Shown: positions 1 through 8,256, counted from the stretch's first letter. The stretch is DNA of 18,783 nucleotides from Phenylobacterium sp. CCH9-H3 (GCF_001557235.1 NZ_LSJI01000047.1:1-18783); one strand, 5' to 3'. Notes: generated by a model from the sequence alone, not told the origin. Program-made: numbers and translations.

Positions 1-383
1 CGCCGGTCGCCGTCACCCCGCCGGTCGCCATCCCGGCGGCCGTCGCCGCGGCGGTCGTCGCCCCGCCGCTCGACGCCGGGCTGGCCGGATCGGCCGTCGC
101 CGCGGAAGCGTGGCCGGTCCGCCTGGGGCGCCGTCTGGGCCCGAGGCGCTTGAGGCGCCTGCACGGCCTCCGGCGCGCGGACGCCGCGGCCGCCCCGCTC
201 GGCGCCCCGGTCCGGGCGCGCGGCGCCCATGCGGTCGGGCTGCGCCTGGTCGCGCCGCTCCAGCCGCTCCTGCCGGCGCTCGCCCCGGTCTCCGCGGTCT
301 CCCCGCTCGCCCCGCTCCTGCGCCATCGCGGGCGCCGCCTGGGCCATAAGCACGGCGGCCAGAGCCGCCATCGCCATCTTCAT
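1..383 (-). CDS. Exported Arg/Gly/Asp-rich low-complexity protein (C-terminus off the window)
   Basis: The frame begins at an ATG at 383 and runs off the left edge, so only about 127 residues are visible. The first ~21 residues (MKMAMAALAAVLMAQAAPAM, then AQ) form a signal peptide with an AxA-type cleavage site, so the product is exported to the periplasm or envelope. The rest is low complexity: repeats of ERGDRG / ERR near the N-terminus, a Pro/Ala/Gln stretch (APEAVQAPQAPRAQ), then many RRGDGDR-type units up to the edge. Proteins with such a linker in Caulobacterales often end in a small RcnB-like domain, but that part is not visible and I do not claim it. A weak Shine-Dalgarno-like AGGA lies about 14 nt upstream. 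The gene is divergent from the DUF924 gene. Other frames over this DNA also stay open because of the high GC content; the signal peptide decides the frame. Confidence 0.6.
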   Translation of the reverse strand, partial: MKMAMAALAAVLMAQAAPAMAQERGERGDRGDRGERRQERLERRDQAQPDRMGAARPDRGAERGGRGVRAPEAVQAPQAPRAQTAPQADRPRFRGDGRSGQPGVERRGDDRRGDGRRDGDRRGDGDR

Positions 384-412
384 CGTGTTCGATCCAATCC
401 TGGACCGCACAA

Positions 413-452
413 GGCGGCCCGATAGTCCCTTGCATAGAAGGATCGGGCCGCC
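413..452. repeat. Strong inverted repeat between divergent genes
   Basis: An 11-bp perfect inverted repeat (GGCGGCCCGAT at 413-423, ATCGGGCCGCC at 442-452) encloses a second short pair (CCTT 428-431, AAGG 438-441). Together these make a hairpin of about 15 bp with a one-sided 4-nt bulge and a 6-nt loop. It sits in the 122-nt gap between the gene starting at 383 (-) and the DUF924 gene (+). It lies upstream of both genes, so it is not the terminator of either. It could be an operator, a 5'-UTR structure or a terminator of an unseen short RNA. The function is unknown. Confidence 0.5.
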
Positions 453-505
453 AGGCTGAACCAGGGTTGAACGGCGCCCCTGACCGCGCCAAGTCAGGGC
501 TTCCG

Positions 506-1063
506 ATGGAGGACCGCCTCTTGGCCGCAACGCCGAACGATATCCTGGGCTTCTGGAAGCACGCCGGCCCCAAGCAATGGTACGCCGCCAATCCCAGGTT
601 CGACGATGCGATCCGGCTGAAGTTCGAACCCGTGCACCACGCCTCGGCCCGGGGCGAATACGACAAATGGGCCGAGACGCCCGACGGCGCCCTGGCGCTG
701 CTGATCCTGCTCGACCAGTTTCCGCGCAATCTCTACCGCAAGTCGGCTCACGCCTTCGCCACCGACCCCAAGGCCCGCGCGATCGCCCGCGCGGCCACGG
801 ACAAGGGCTGGCACCTGCAGGTCGAGCCTGAGCTGCGGCAGTTCATGCTGCTGCCGTTCGAACACTCCGAGGATATCGCCGACCAGGACCTGGGCCTGGC
901 GCTCGCCGGCGAACTGGACGACCCCGAAGTCACCAGGTGGATGATCATCCACCGCGACATCATCGTCCGCTTCGGGCGCTTCCCGCACCGCAATCCGATG
1001 CTGGGGCGCACGACCACGGCCGAGGAACAGCAGTTCCTCGACGATGGCGGCTTTGCGGGATGA
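506..1063 (+). CDS. DUF924 family protein
   Basis: A 185-residue protein of the DUF924 (TPR-like alpha-helical) family, with no known biochemical activity. The recognisable core is the segment LLILLDQFPRNLYRKSAHAF, followed by an Ala-rich helix and the FEHSEDIADQD region; family members are normally about 180-200 residues, so this one looks complete. It has no signal peptide and is presumably cytosolic. I prefer the ATG at 506, which has CAGGG 6 nt upstream, over an in-frame TTG at 467 that would add 13 residues with no family similarity. The gene stands alone: its upstream neighbour is divergent, and the small gene at 1070-1342 converges on it with a gap of 6 nt. Confidence 0.85.
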   Translation: MEDRLLAATPNDILGFWKHAGPKQWYAANPRFDDAIRLKFEPVHHASARGEYDKWAETPDGALALLILLDQFPRNLYRKSAHAFATDPKARAIARAATDKGWHLQVEPELRQFMLLPFEHSEDIADQDLGLALAGELDDPEVTRWMIIHRDIIVRFGRFPHRNPMLGRTTTAEEQQFLDDGGFAG

Positions 1064-1069
1064 AGCGGC

Positions 1070-1342
1070 CTAGTTGGGCTTGCCGGCCTCGACGTCGTCC
1101 TTGGCGCTCTCGGCGGCCTTGGTGACGCACACCTTGCGCGGCAGACGCGAGCCGCTGGGCGTGGCGTTGTAGCAGGTCCGCGAGGGGCCCTTCGCCTCGG
1201 ATTTGGCGGACTTCTCAGGCTTCGCGGCCTGGGATTGGGCGGCCTGGGACTGCGCGGCCTCGGTCTGGGCGGCGGTTTCGCCGGCCTGGGTGGCCTCGGG
1301 CGCGGCGAACATCACCAGCGCGGCCAGGGCGGAAATAAGCAT
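1070..1342 (-). CDS. Small exported protein with paired-cysteine motif
   Basis: A protein of about 90 residues. The start chosen is the ATG at 1342 ([20 protein letters not shown]), which gives a clean signal peptide. An upstream in-frame start at 1405 would put 21 polar residues in front of it and is less likely. After the signal comes a low-complexity Ala/Gln/Lys linker with short repeats (AAQSQ twice, then [12 protein letters not shown]). The C-terminal block contains [16 protein letters not shown], two cysteines bracketing a [10 protein letters not shown] core. Similar C-x-TGSRLP-x-C blocks occur in many small exported alphaproteobacterial proteins of unknown function; this is recalled family knowledge. 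The two cysteines could form a periplasmic disulfide. It is divergent from thyA. No function is assigned. Confidence 0.65.
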   Translation of the reverse strand: MLISALAALVMFAAPEATQAGETAAQTEAAQSQAAQSQAAKPEKSAKSEAKGPSRTCYNATPSGSRLPRKVCVTKAAESAKDDVEAGKPN

Positions 1343-1379
1343 AGACGTTCCATCCTGCATAAAAACTGTAGGACGGCTC

Positions 1380-1491
1380 TTAACCGCCGTTAACACCTGG
1401 GCCAACCCGGGATTCGACGAACGGTCATGTGGGCGAAGTACGCTGCTTGTGGAGAAGGCGGCGGCTGACGCTGTTCGCCCGCCGCCGAATC
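1380..1491 (+). promoter_or_regulatory. thyA upstream region: TTAAC inverted repeat and two GANTC sites
   Basis: TTAACCGCCGTTAA at 1380-1393 is an inverted repeat (TTAAC-N4-GTTAA) resembling a CtrA box, but its TTAA spacing is 6 nt rather than the canonical 7. GANTC sites, the CcrM methylation target in Caulobacter, occur at 1411-1415 (GATTC) and 1487-1491 (GAATC), the latter just before the thyA ribosome binding region. Together they suggest cell-cycle control of the nucleotide operon. This is inference; GANTC sites also occur by chance. Confidence 0.35.
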
Positions 1492-1502
1492 ACCCAGGCT
1501 CA

Positions 1503-2354
1503 ATGCAGATGAACGCCCACGTCGCCATCGCCGCTCCGTACCAGGCCGCCCCGGACCATCCGGAGCGGCAGTACCTGGACCTGCTCGCCGACATCCTGGC
1601 GAACGGCGTACAGCGCGGCGACCGCACAGGCACCGGGACGCTCGGCGTGTTCGGCCGGCAGATGCGGTTCGACCTGGCGCGCGGCTTTCCCCTGCTGACC
1701 ACCAAGAAGCTGCATCGCAAGTCGATCATCCTGGAGCTGCTCTGGTTCCTGCGCGGCGACACCAATGTGCGCTGGCTGCAGGAGCGCGGGGTCAGCATCT
1801 GGGACGAATGGGCCGACCCCGAGGGCGAGTTGGGGCCCGTCTACGGCAAACAGTGGCGCTCGTGGACCGCGCCGGACGGCCGCGTCATCGACCAGATCTC
1901 GAAGCTGGTCGAGGGCCTGAAGGCCAACCCCGACAGCCGCCGCCACATCGTCTCCGCCTGGAACCCGGCCGAGGTGGAGGACATGGCCCTGCCGCCCTGC
2001 CACTGCCTGTTCCAGTTCTTCGTCGCGAACGGCAAGCTGAGCTGCCAGCTCTATCAGCGCTCGGCCGACGTCTTCCTGGGCGTTCCCTTCAACATCGCCA
2101 GCTACGCGCTGCTGACCCTGATGGTCGCCAAGGTCTGCGGCCTGGAGCCGGGGGAGTTCGTCCACACCCTGGGCGATGCGCACCTCTACCTGAACCACCT
2201 GGACCAGGCCCGGCTGCAGCTCACGCGTGAGCCGATGCCCCTACCGGTCATGCATATCGCCGACCGGAGCGACCTGTTCGCCTTCGAGTACGACGACTTC
2301 AGGCTTGATGGGTACAGCGCCCACCCCTCGATCTCGGCCCCCATCGCGGTCTAG
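1503..2354 (+). CDS. thyA: Thymidylate synthase
   Basis: Converts dUMP and 5,10-methylene-tetrahydrofolate to dTMP and dihydrofolate in the cytosol. The 283-residue product carries all ThyA hallmarks: the phosphate-binding loop [12 protein letters not shown] (40-51), [20 protein letters not shown], the catalytic cysteine in [11 protein letters not shown] (Cys166, equivalent to E. coli Cys146), [22 protein letters not shown] split over the dUMP site, and the C-terminal SISAPIAV loop. It is about 20 residues longer than E. coli ThyA because of an N-terminal extension before PERQYLDLL. The ATG at 1503 has AGG 5 nt upstream; an ATG at 1509 is an alternative. The open frame extends further upstream to 1203 but has no family similarity there. 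It is the first gene of a three-gene operon whose last gene recycles the dihydrofolate it makes. Confidence 0.97.
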   Translation: MQMNAHVAIAAPYQAAPDHPERQYLDLLADILANGVQRGDRTGTGTLGVFGRQMRFDLARGFPLLTTKKLHRKSIILELLWFLRGDTNVRWLQERGVSIWDEWADPEGELGPVYGKQWRSWTAPDGRVIDQISKLVEGLKANPDSRRHIVSAWNPAEVEDMALPPCHCLFQFFVANGKLSCQLYQRSADVFLGVPFNIASYALLTLMVAKVCGLEPGEFVHTLGDAHLYLNHLDQARLQLTREPMPLPVMHIADRSDLFAFEYDDFRLDGYSAHPSISAPIAV

Positions 2355-2356
2355 CC

Positions 2357-2668
2357 ATGAAGCCGCCGCTGACGCTCAGGGAAGTCACCGAGTCCGCGGC
2401 GCAGATCTCCGACATCTACGCCGGCAAGTACGGCATCGCCCGCGACGACGACTGGTACCTCCTGAAGCTGCAGGAAGAACTGGGCGAACTGGCCCAGGCG
2501 CACCTGCGCCTCTCCAGCCGAGGCCGGGGCGAGGCCTGCGAACACGACCGCGCCGACGAGGCGGCCGACGTGCTGTGCATGCTGCTGCTCTATTGCCGCC
2601 GCTTCGGCATCGACCCCGACGCGGCCGTGCGCCGGAAGTGGTTGCAATGGCTGGAGCCGGCGGCCTGA
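2357..2668 (+). CDS. MazG-like nucleotide pyrophosphohydrolase
   Basis: A 103-residue all-alpha NTP pyrophosphohydrolase-fold protein. The metal-binding signature EExxE...ExxD is present: LQEELGELAQ (Glu40, Glu41, Glu44) and DEAADVL (Glu68, Asp71). Family members hydrolyse (d)NTPs to the monophosphate and PPi. Its place between thyA and folA suggests, as inference, a role in dNTP pool cleaning or dUTP/dCTP-derived dUMP supply for ThyA. It starts 2 nt after the thyA stop, so the two are almost certainly co-translated. A single-domain short form like this is closer to the MazG-like pyrophosphatases than to two-domain MazG or to HisE; the substrate cannot be read from the sequence. Confidence 0.82.
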   Translation: MKPPLTLREVTESAAQISDIYAGKYGIARDDDWYLLKLQEELGELAQAHLRLSSRGRGEACEHDRADEAADVLCMLLLYCRRFGIDPDAAVRRKWLQWLEPAA

Positions 2669-2669
2669 C

Positions 2670-2711
2670 ACGCCATTGGTGGCGTCCCTCGGCGTGCGCT
2701 AGAGACACGCC
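2670..2711 (+). promoter_or_regulatory. Two small hairpins just upstream of folA
   Basis: ACGCCA-TTGG-TGGCGT (2670-2685) is a perfect 6-bp stem with a 4-nt loop. GGCGTG...CACGCC (2691-2696 and 2706-2711) is a second 6-bp stem ending one base before the folA ATG. No good Shine-Dalgarno sequence is visible in this 43-nt gap. The second stem could limit folA translation relative to thyA. It could also be chance in GC-rich DNA. Confidence 0.3.
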
Positions 2712-3230
2712 ATGTCCAACGTCATCCTCTCCGCCGGCCCCATCGCCCGCGCCCGCAACGGCGTCATCGGACGGGGCGGAACCCTGCCCTGGCGGCTGAA
2801 ATCGGACCTGGCGATTTTCCGCGCCGTCACCATGGGCAAGCCGGTGATCATGGGCCGCAAGACGTGGGAGAGCCTGCCGCGGAAGCCGCTGGTCGGGCGC
2901 ACCAACATCGTGCTGAGCCGCGACGGCTCGTTCGAGCCGGCCGGGGCCGTGGTCTGCGAAGACTTCAGCGAGGCTTTGTCCATCGCCAAGGAACAGGCCG
3001 AGGAAGACGGGGCGGCCGAAGTCTGCGTGATCGGCGGCGCCTCGCTGTTCGAGCTGGCGTTGCAGAAGGCCCGGCGGCTCTACCTCACCGAGGTCGACGC
3101 CGAAGTCGAGGGCGACGTGGTGCTGAGCCCGATCGACGAGAGCCGCTGGACGGAAGTGCGATCCGAACGGCACGAAGCCTCGGAGGTCGACGAATACCCC
3201 TTCACCGTGCGCGTTCTGGAGCGGCGCTGA
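2712..3230 (+). CDS. folA: Dihydrofolate reductase
   Basis: A 172-residue DHFR that reduces dihydrofolate to tetrahydrofolate with NADPH, regenerating the cofactor that ThyA consumes. Visible landmarks are the Met20-loop region NGVIGRGGTLPWRLKSDLAIF with the catalytic acid at Asp32, the NADPH-binding KPVIMGRKTWESLP, GRTNIVLSR, and the glycine pair in VCVIGGASLFELAL (written here with its flanks), followed by LYLTEVDA. Length is normal for bacterial chromosomal FolA (about 160-170 residues). It starts at ATG 2712, 43 nt after the pyrophosphohydrolase stop, in the same direction, so it is the last gene of the thyA operon. A hairpin terminator follows at once. Confidence 0.96.
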   Translation: MSNVILSAGPIARARNGVIGRGGTLPWRLKSDLAIFRAVTMGKPVIMGRKTWESLPRKPLVGRTNIVLSRDGSFEPAGAVVCEDFSEALSIAKEQAEEDGAAEVCVIGGASLFELALQKARRLYLTEVDAEVEGDVVLSPIDESRWTEVRSERHEASEVDEYPFTVRVLERR

Positions 3231-3238
3231 GGAAAGAA

Positions 3239-3280
3239 GGCCCGGGACGGATACGCCCCGGGCCAGGGGGAGGAACCCCT
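3239..3280. terminator. Terminator hairpins between convergent folA and TBDR genes
   Basis: GGCCCGGG (3239-3246) pairs with CCCGGGCC (3257-3264) across a 10-nt loop. A second weaker stem, AGGGG (3265-3269) with CCCCT (3276-3280), follows. There is no T-run, as is common in GC-rich alphaproteobacteria. The hairpins lie in the 54-nt gap between two converging genes and could stop transcription from both sides. Confidence 0.55.
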
Positions 3281-3284
3281 TCGC

Positions 3285-5726
3285 TCAGTATGCGAAGGTC
3301 AGCGAAGCCCCATAGGTGCGGGGCTGCCCCGGGAAGCGGACCACGACGTTCGCGTTCGAACTGACAGCGGTCCAGTAATAGGTGTTGGTGAGGTTGCGGA
3401 CCCACAGCTGGGCGCGCCAGCGGTCGTCCAGCCGGTGGACGCCGATGCTGGCGTTGACGAGGCCGTAGTCCTTGATCACGAACTTCGGATCGCCCTCGAG
3501 GTCGGCGTGGCTGTCGTCCTGCCAGCGGGCGTTGACCGCCACCTGCAGACCGAGGTCCGTGGAGAGGTCGCGGTTGTAGAGGCCCGTGATCGCCCCCGAC
3601 CGCTTGGGGCTGTAGAGGAACGGCGCGCCGTCGAAGTCCTGGGGCTGGCCGGCCGCATTGATCCCCACATAGTCCTGCACCTCGGTGTGCAGCAGGGTGC
3701 CGGACGCGATCAGCGTGAATTCCGGCGAGACCCGCCAGGTCACCTCGCCGTCCACGCCATAGGCCTCGCCCTTGGGCACGTTCTGCAACCGCGACAGGGC
3801 GGTGTAGATCGGGTCGGCAAAATAGACGCTGAGCTGCTTGTCTTCGTAGTCGTAGTAGAAGGCGCTGACGTTCACCTGCATCCGGCGCTGGAAGAGGCCC
3901 GCCTTCACCCCCGCCTCGTAGGCGGTCAGCAGCTCCTGTTTGGCCGGAGCGTTCTGGGTGGAGATGTTGGCGGCGTTGATCGGCGTCGCGCCGGCCTTGG
4001 CCCCTCGCGAGACCGAGCCGAACAGCAGCACGTTCTCGACCGGCTTCCAGTCCAGGGCTACGCGCCAGGCGATGTTGTTCTCGTCCAGCTTCGAAGCGAC
4101 CGGCCCGAAGGTCAGGCTGGCGGGGTCGAAGGTGACGCACTGGCCCTGGGGGATCTGGCCGACGATGGCGCCGTAGGTCTGGAAGAACAGCGCCCGGTTT
4201 ACGACGTTCACGTTCGGCAGCATGCTGCCCTGGAAGTCGCGCGAGCAGCCGACGTAGTCCTGCTTGTCCTCGGTGTAGCGGATGCCGCCGGTGATCTTCA
4301 GGCTCTCGGTGATCTCATAGTCGGCGTTGGCGAACAGGCTCCAGGTCTTGGTCTCGATGTCGCCCCGGTCGACATAGGTGCGGAACGCCTGGGACATCTG
4401 GGCCGCCGTATAGCCGCCGCTGTTGAACGGCGTGCCGAGCAGGCCGGAGCCGGCGAACCGGATCAGGCCGACGTTGGCGTTCTGGCCCAGCAGGGTGCGG
4501 TTGGCGTCGATGATCTCGTCGCGCGCCATGTAGCCGCCCACCAGCCAGTTCGCCCGGTCGGTGGAGCCCTCGATGCGCAGTTCCTGCGACAGGGACTCGA
4601 TGTCACCGCGGGCGTTCTGCAGCAGGATCTCGTAGGGAGCGCCGCTCCAGTCGAACAGCGCGCGCCGCTTCAGGTCCTGAAAGCCGGTCAGCGACACGAT
4701 CCGCATGTCGTCGTTGAGGTCGTAGGCGATGCGAAGCTTCAGCGCCGTGAAGTCGTTGTCCTCGCGCAGCGGGCCGGCGAGGCCCGCGCCGATGCCGATG
4801 TCGGCGCCGCGGGCGGCGCGCGGCGCCCAATCGGCCTGGCTGGCCCTCGTCGGCTGGTTGGCGGCGATGTAGGCCGAGAGGCCGGGCGCCAGGAAGGGGC
4901 TGTTGGCGGTGGCGGGCGTGAAGCCGATGCCCTGGGCGGCCACCGTGTCGGACTGGTTCTTCCAATAGCTGACCGAGGCGTCCACCGTGAGGCGGTCGTT
5001 CGGGGTGAAGGCCAGCGCGCCGCGCACGCCCCACCGATCGACCTCGCCCTGCCTCTCGCCGCGGGAGTTCGAGACCTGCCAGCCCTTGTCGCTGTTCTCC
5101 ATACGGAAGGCGAAACGGCCGACCAGGTTCGGCGCGATCTGGCCGTTGACGAAGCCGTCGAGGTTGTAGGTCTTGTAGTTGCCGGCCTCGGCGGTGATCT
5201 GGGCGGCGAACTCGTCGGTGGGCTTGTTGGTGACGAAGTTCACGAGGCCGGCGGTGGTGTTGCGCCCGTACAGCGTGCCTTGCGGACCTTTCAGCACCTC
5301 CACCCGTTCCAGGTCGAAGATCGGCCCGGTCATCATGAAGGGATAGGCGTAGGCGACCTCGTCCACGTAGGTGCCGACGGTCGAGGTTGCCGACAGGTTG
5401 ATCGTGTTGAAGCCGATCCCCCGCAGCGTATAGGTCGGCACGCCCTGATAGCTCTGCGAGACGGTGAAGCTGGGGGCGAAGGCCGAGAGGTCCTTGGTGT
5501 CGGTGACGTGGAGCTGCTCCAGCACCTCGCCGCGGACGGCCTGGATGCCCATGGCCACGTCGTTGGCGCTTTCCTCGCGACGTTGGGCGGTCACCACGAT
5601 CGCATCGACCAAGGCCGGTTCGGCGGGCGGCGGTGGGGTCTGGGCCCAGGCGGCGGACCCTCCCAGAAGAGCGAGAGCGGACGCGCCCAGCACGAGGCGA
5701 CCGCGGCGACGGTGGGTATCTAACAT
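3285..5726 (-). CDS. TonB-dependent outer-membrane receptor
   Basis: An 813-residue outer-membrane beta-barrel transporter energised by TonB-ExbBD. The N-terminus has a signal peptide (residues ~1-29, ending SAAWAQ), then the TonB box DAIVVTAQR (about 41-49), a plug domain with the conserved LERVEVLKGPQGTLYGRNT segment, and a long barrel ending in the aromatic residue Tyr (SLTFAY), the BAM recognition signal. Two ATGs are adjacent (5729 and 5726). The GGGGAGG ribosome site is 5 nt from the second, so I chose 5726. The divergent lactonase and the P450 nearby suggest that the cargo is a hydrophobic organic compound rather than iron; the sequence alone cannot decide the ligand. Confidence 0.93.
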   Translation of the reverse strand: MLDTHRRRGRLVLGASALALLGGSAAWAQTPPPPAEPALVDAIVVTAQRREESANDVAMGIQAVRGEVLEQLHVTDTKDLSAFAPSFTVSQSYQGVPTYTLRGIGFNTINLSATSTVGTYVDEVAYAYPFMMTGPIFDLERVEVLKGPQGTLYGRNTTAGLVNFVTNKPTDEFAAQITAEAGNYKTYNLDGFVNGQIAPNLVGRFAFRMENSDKGWQVSNSRGERQGEVDRWGVRGALAFTPNDRLTVDASVSYWKNQSDTVAAQGIGFTPATANSPFLAPGLSAYIAANQPTRASQADWAPRAARGADIGIGAGLAGPLREDNDFTALKLRIAYDLNDDMRIVSLTGFQDLKRRALFDWSGAPYEILLQNARGDIESLSQELRIEGSTDRANWLVGGYMARDEIIDANRTLLGQNANVGLIRFAGSGLLGTPFNSGGYTAAQMSQAFRTYVDRGDIETKTWSLFANADYEITESLKITGGIRYTEDKQDYVGCSRDFQGSMLPNVNVVNRALFFQTYGAIVGQIPQGQCVTFDPASLTFGPVASKLDENNIAWRVALDWKPVENVLLFGSVSRGAKAGATPINAANISTQNAPAKQELLTAYEAGVKAGLFQRRMQVNVSAFYYDYEDKQLSVYFADPIYTALSRLQNVPKGEAYGVDGEVTWRVSPEFTLIASGTLLHTEVQDYVGINAAGQPQDFDGAPFLYSPKRSGAITGLYNRDLSTDLGLQVAVNARWQDDSHADLEGDPKFVIKDYGLVNASIGVHRLDDRWRAQLWVRNLTNTYYWTAVSSNANVVVRFPGQPRTYGASLTFAY

Positions 5727-6059
5727 CATGACCTCCCCGGGCCGCTGCCAGCGTGGGCGCACGACCTCATGTTGCGGACAGGAGTCCGCAAGCTCTTGTT
5801 ACGCAGCGGCGCAGGTCGCACCGGCTGATCTCGGGATAGGTGCAGTCGCTCGCAGCGCCCGACAAGCTATCGGAACTGACAGGGTGAAGTATTCGAACGG
5901 CCGTTTGTGTCGGATATCACACGACGCTTGACCCGACGTCATGACGAGTATTTCGCCGCGCGCAGGCGATGACGTAACGTCAGAACCCCTCAAGCCCCTT
6001 CCCTCCCCCCGCGGCGGGGACGCTATAGTTGGCGCAAAGACGCGAGGGAGGAGACGGCC
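5727..6059. promoter_or_regulatory. 333-nt divergent regulatory region between TBDR and lactonase genes
   Basis: No gene is seen here. Notable elements are a hairpin or operator TTGCGGAC-AGGA-GTCCGCAA (5772-5791) in the TBDR leader; a CRP/FNR-like site TGTGT-N6-TCACA (5906-5921), one mismatch from the classical CRP half-sites; a perfect palindrome CGTCATGACG (5937-5946); and an odd palindrome TGACGTAACGTCA (5970-5982). TATAGT at 6024-6029 could be a -10 element for the lactonase gene but has no convincing -35. The density of symmetric sites indicates a controlled divergent promoter. Confidence 0.5.
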
Positions 6060-6971
6060 ATGGACATGGAACTGATCTGCGAGGGGCTGGAGTTCCCGGA
6101 GGGGCCCATCGCTATGGCCGACGGCTCGGTCATCCTCACCGAGATCAAGGCGCGGCGGCTCACCCGGGTGAAGCCGGACGGGAGCAAGGAACTGGTTGTC
6201 GAGACCGGCGGCGGGCCGAACGGCGCGGCCATCGGCCCCGACGGCGCCATCTGGATCACCAACAACGGCGGCAGCTTCGAGTGGCTGGACCAGGGCGGCC
6301 TGACCATTCCCGGCCCGACGCCCGCCTCCCACACCGGCGGCTACATCCAGCGCTTCGACCTGAAGAGCGGCAAGCTGGAGACCGTCTACGACAGTTGTGG
6401 CGGCAAGCGGCTGGTGGGTCCCAACGACATCGTCTTCGACCGGCAAGGCGGCTTCTGGTTCTCCGATCACGGCTGCTCGACGCCGGACGGGCGAAAGAAC
6501 GGTGCGGTCCACTATGCGAAGACGGACGGCAGCCACATCAGCCAGCAGCGGGGCCACCTCATCTCGCCCAACGGCATCGGCCTCTCGCCCGACGAGAAGA
6601 CCGTCTATGTGGCCGACACCATGCTGGGCCGCCTCTGGGGCTTCGACGTGGCGGAGCCGGGCGTGCTGGGCCCGCCGGACGGGTTCGCGCCGGGGCGGGT
6701 GATCTGCAACCTGCCGGGCTATCAGCTGCTGGACAGCTTGGCCGTGGAGGCGGGCGGCAAGGTCTGCGTGGCCACCATCATCAACGGCGGGATCACCACC
6801 TTCGACCCAGGCGGGACCACCGAGCACTATCCGGTCCCCGACCTGGTGGTGACCAACATCTGTTTCGGCGGCCCCGACATGACCACCGCCTGGATCACCG
6901 CCTCGTCCACGGGCAAGCTCTACCGCGCGAAGTGGCCCCGCCCGGGGCTGAAGCTGAACTTCAACGGCTAG
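6060..6971 (+). CDS. SMP-30/gluconolactonase (LRE)-family lactonase
   Basis: A 303-residue six-bladed beta-propeller hydrolase of the SMP-30/gluconolaconase/LRE family, which opens lactone rings using a divalent metal. The expected metal and active-site residues are in place: Glu14 in EFPEGP, Asn122 in VGPNDIVFD, Asn171 in SPNGIGLSPDE, and Asp225 in LLDSLAVEAGG. There is no signal peptide, so it is cytosolic. The start ATG 6060 has AGGAG 6 nt upstream; an ATG two codons later is possible. It is divergent from the TBDR, with the shared control region between them. With a P450 and an Old Yellow Enzyme close by, it may hydrolyse a lactone formed during oxidation of the imported compound, but the substrate is unknown. 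It is followed by a hairpin cluster. Confidence 0.87.
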   Translation: MDMELICEGLEFPEGPIAMADGSVILTEIKARRLTRVKPDGSKELVVETGGGPNGAAIGPDGAIWITNNGGSFEWLDQGGLTIPGPTPASHTGGYIQRFDLKSGKLETVYDSCGGKRLVGPNDIVFDRQGGFWFSDHGCSTPDGRKNGAVHYAKTDGSHISQQRGHLISPNGIGLSPDEKTVYVADTMLGRLWGFDVAEPGVLGPPDGFAPGRVICNLPGYQLLDSLAVEAGGKVCVATIINGGITTFDPGGTTEHYPVPDLVVTNICFGGPDMTTAWITASSTGKLYRAKWPRPGLKLNFNG

Positions 6972-6979
6972 CGACAGCT

Positions 6980-7115
6980 CCTCCCCCGTCCCGAAGAGGA
7001 CGGGGGAGGTGTCGGCAAAGCCAGCGGAGGGGGCGCGAAGCGGCAAGCTCTGAGCTCCCGGCCTAGCGCCCCCTCCACCACTTCGTGGTCCCCCTCCCCC
7101 GCCTTGCGGGGGAGG
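6980..7115. repeat. Cluster of three long palindromes (REP-like intergenic element)
   Basis: Three perfect stem-loops lie between converging genes: CCTCCCCCGTCC/GGACGGGGGAGG (6980-6991 and 6998-7009, 6-nt loop), GGAGGGGGCGC/GCGCCCCCTCC (7026-7036 and 7066-7076), and CCTCCCCCGC/GCGGGGGAGG (7093-7102 and 7106-7115, 3-nt loop). The CCTCCCCCG core recurs in the outer stems. This style of C-rich mosaic palindrome is common between genes in Caulobacterales and sphingomonads. It probably also terminates transcription of both the lactonase gene and the oxidoreductase gene. Confidence 0.65.
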
Positions 7116-7124
7116 AGCGATCAA

Positions 7125-8225
<1,101 letters not shown>

Positions 8226-8244
8226 GGGATCTCCGCAGAGTTTC

Positions 8245-8256
8245 AAACGCCTGTTT
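8245..8256. promoter_or_regulatory. Possible operator upstream of the OYE gene
   Basis: AAACGCCTGTTT is an inverted repeat (AAAC-N4-GTTT) about 20-31 nt upstream of the OYE start. This layout resembles operators of TetR-type repressors, which often control ene-reductase genes. The binding protein is not in the window, and the site is short enough to arise by chance. Confidence 0.25.

Noticed and set aside
1203..1502. N-terminal extension of thyA by 100 codons
   Set aside because: The extension is antisense to the small exported protein gene and has no ThyA similarity; ATG 1503 has a ribosome site and fits the family length.
3435..5723. A 762-codon open frame on the plus strand opposite the first TBDR gene
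   Set aside because: It is the antisense shadow of the receptor in GC-rich DNA: Val/Gly/Asp/Arg-rich with no domain or ribosome site, whereas the minus-strand frame has a full TonB box, plug and barrel.
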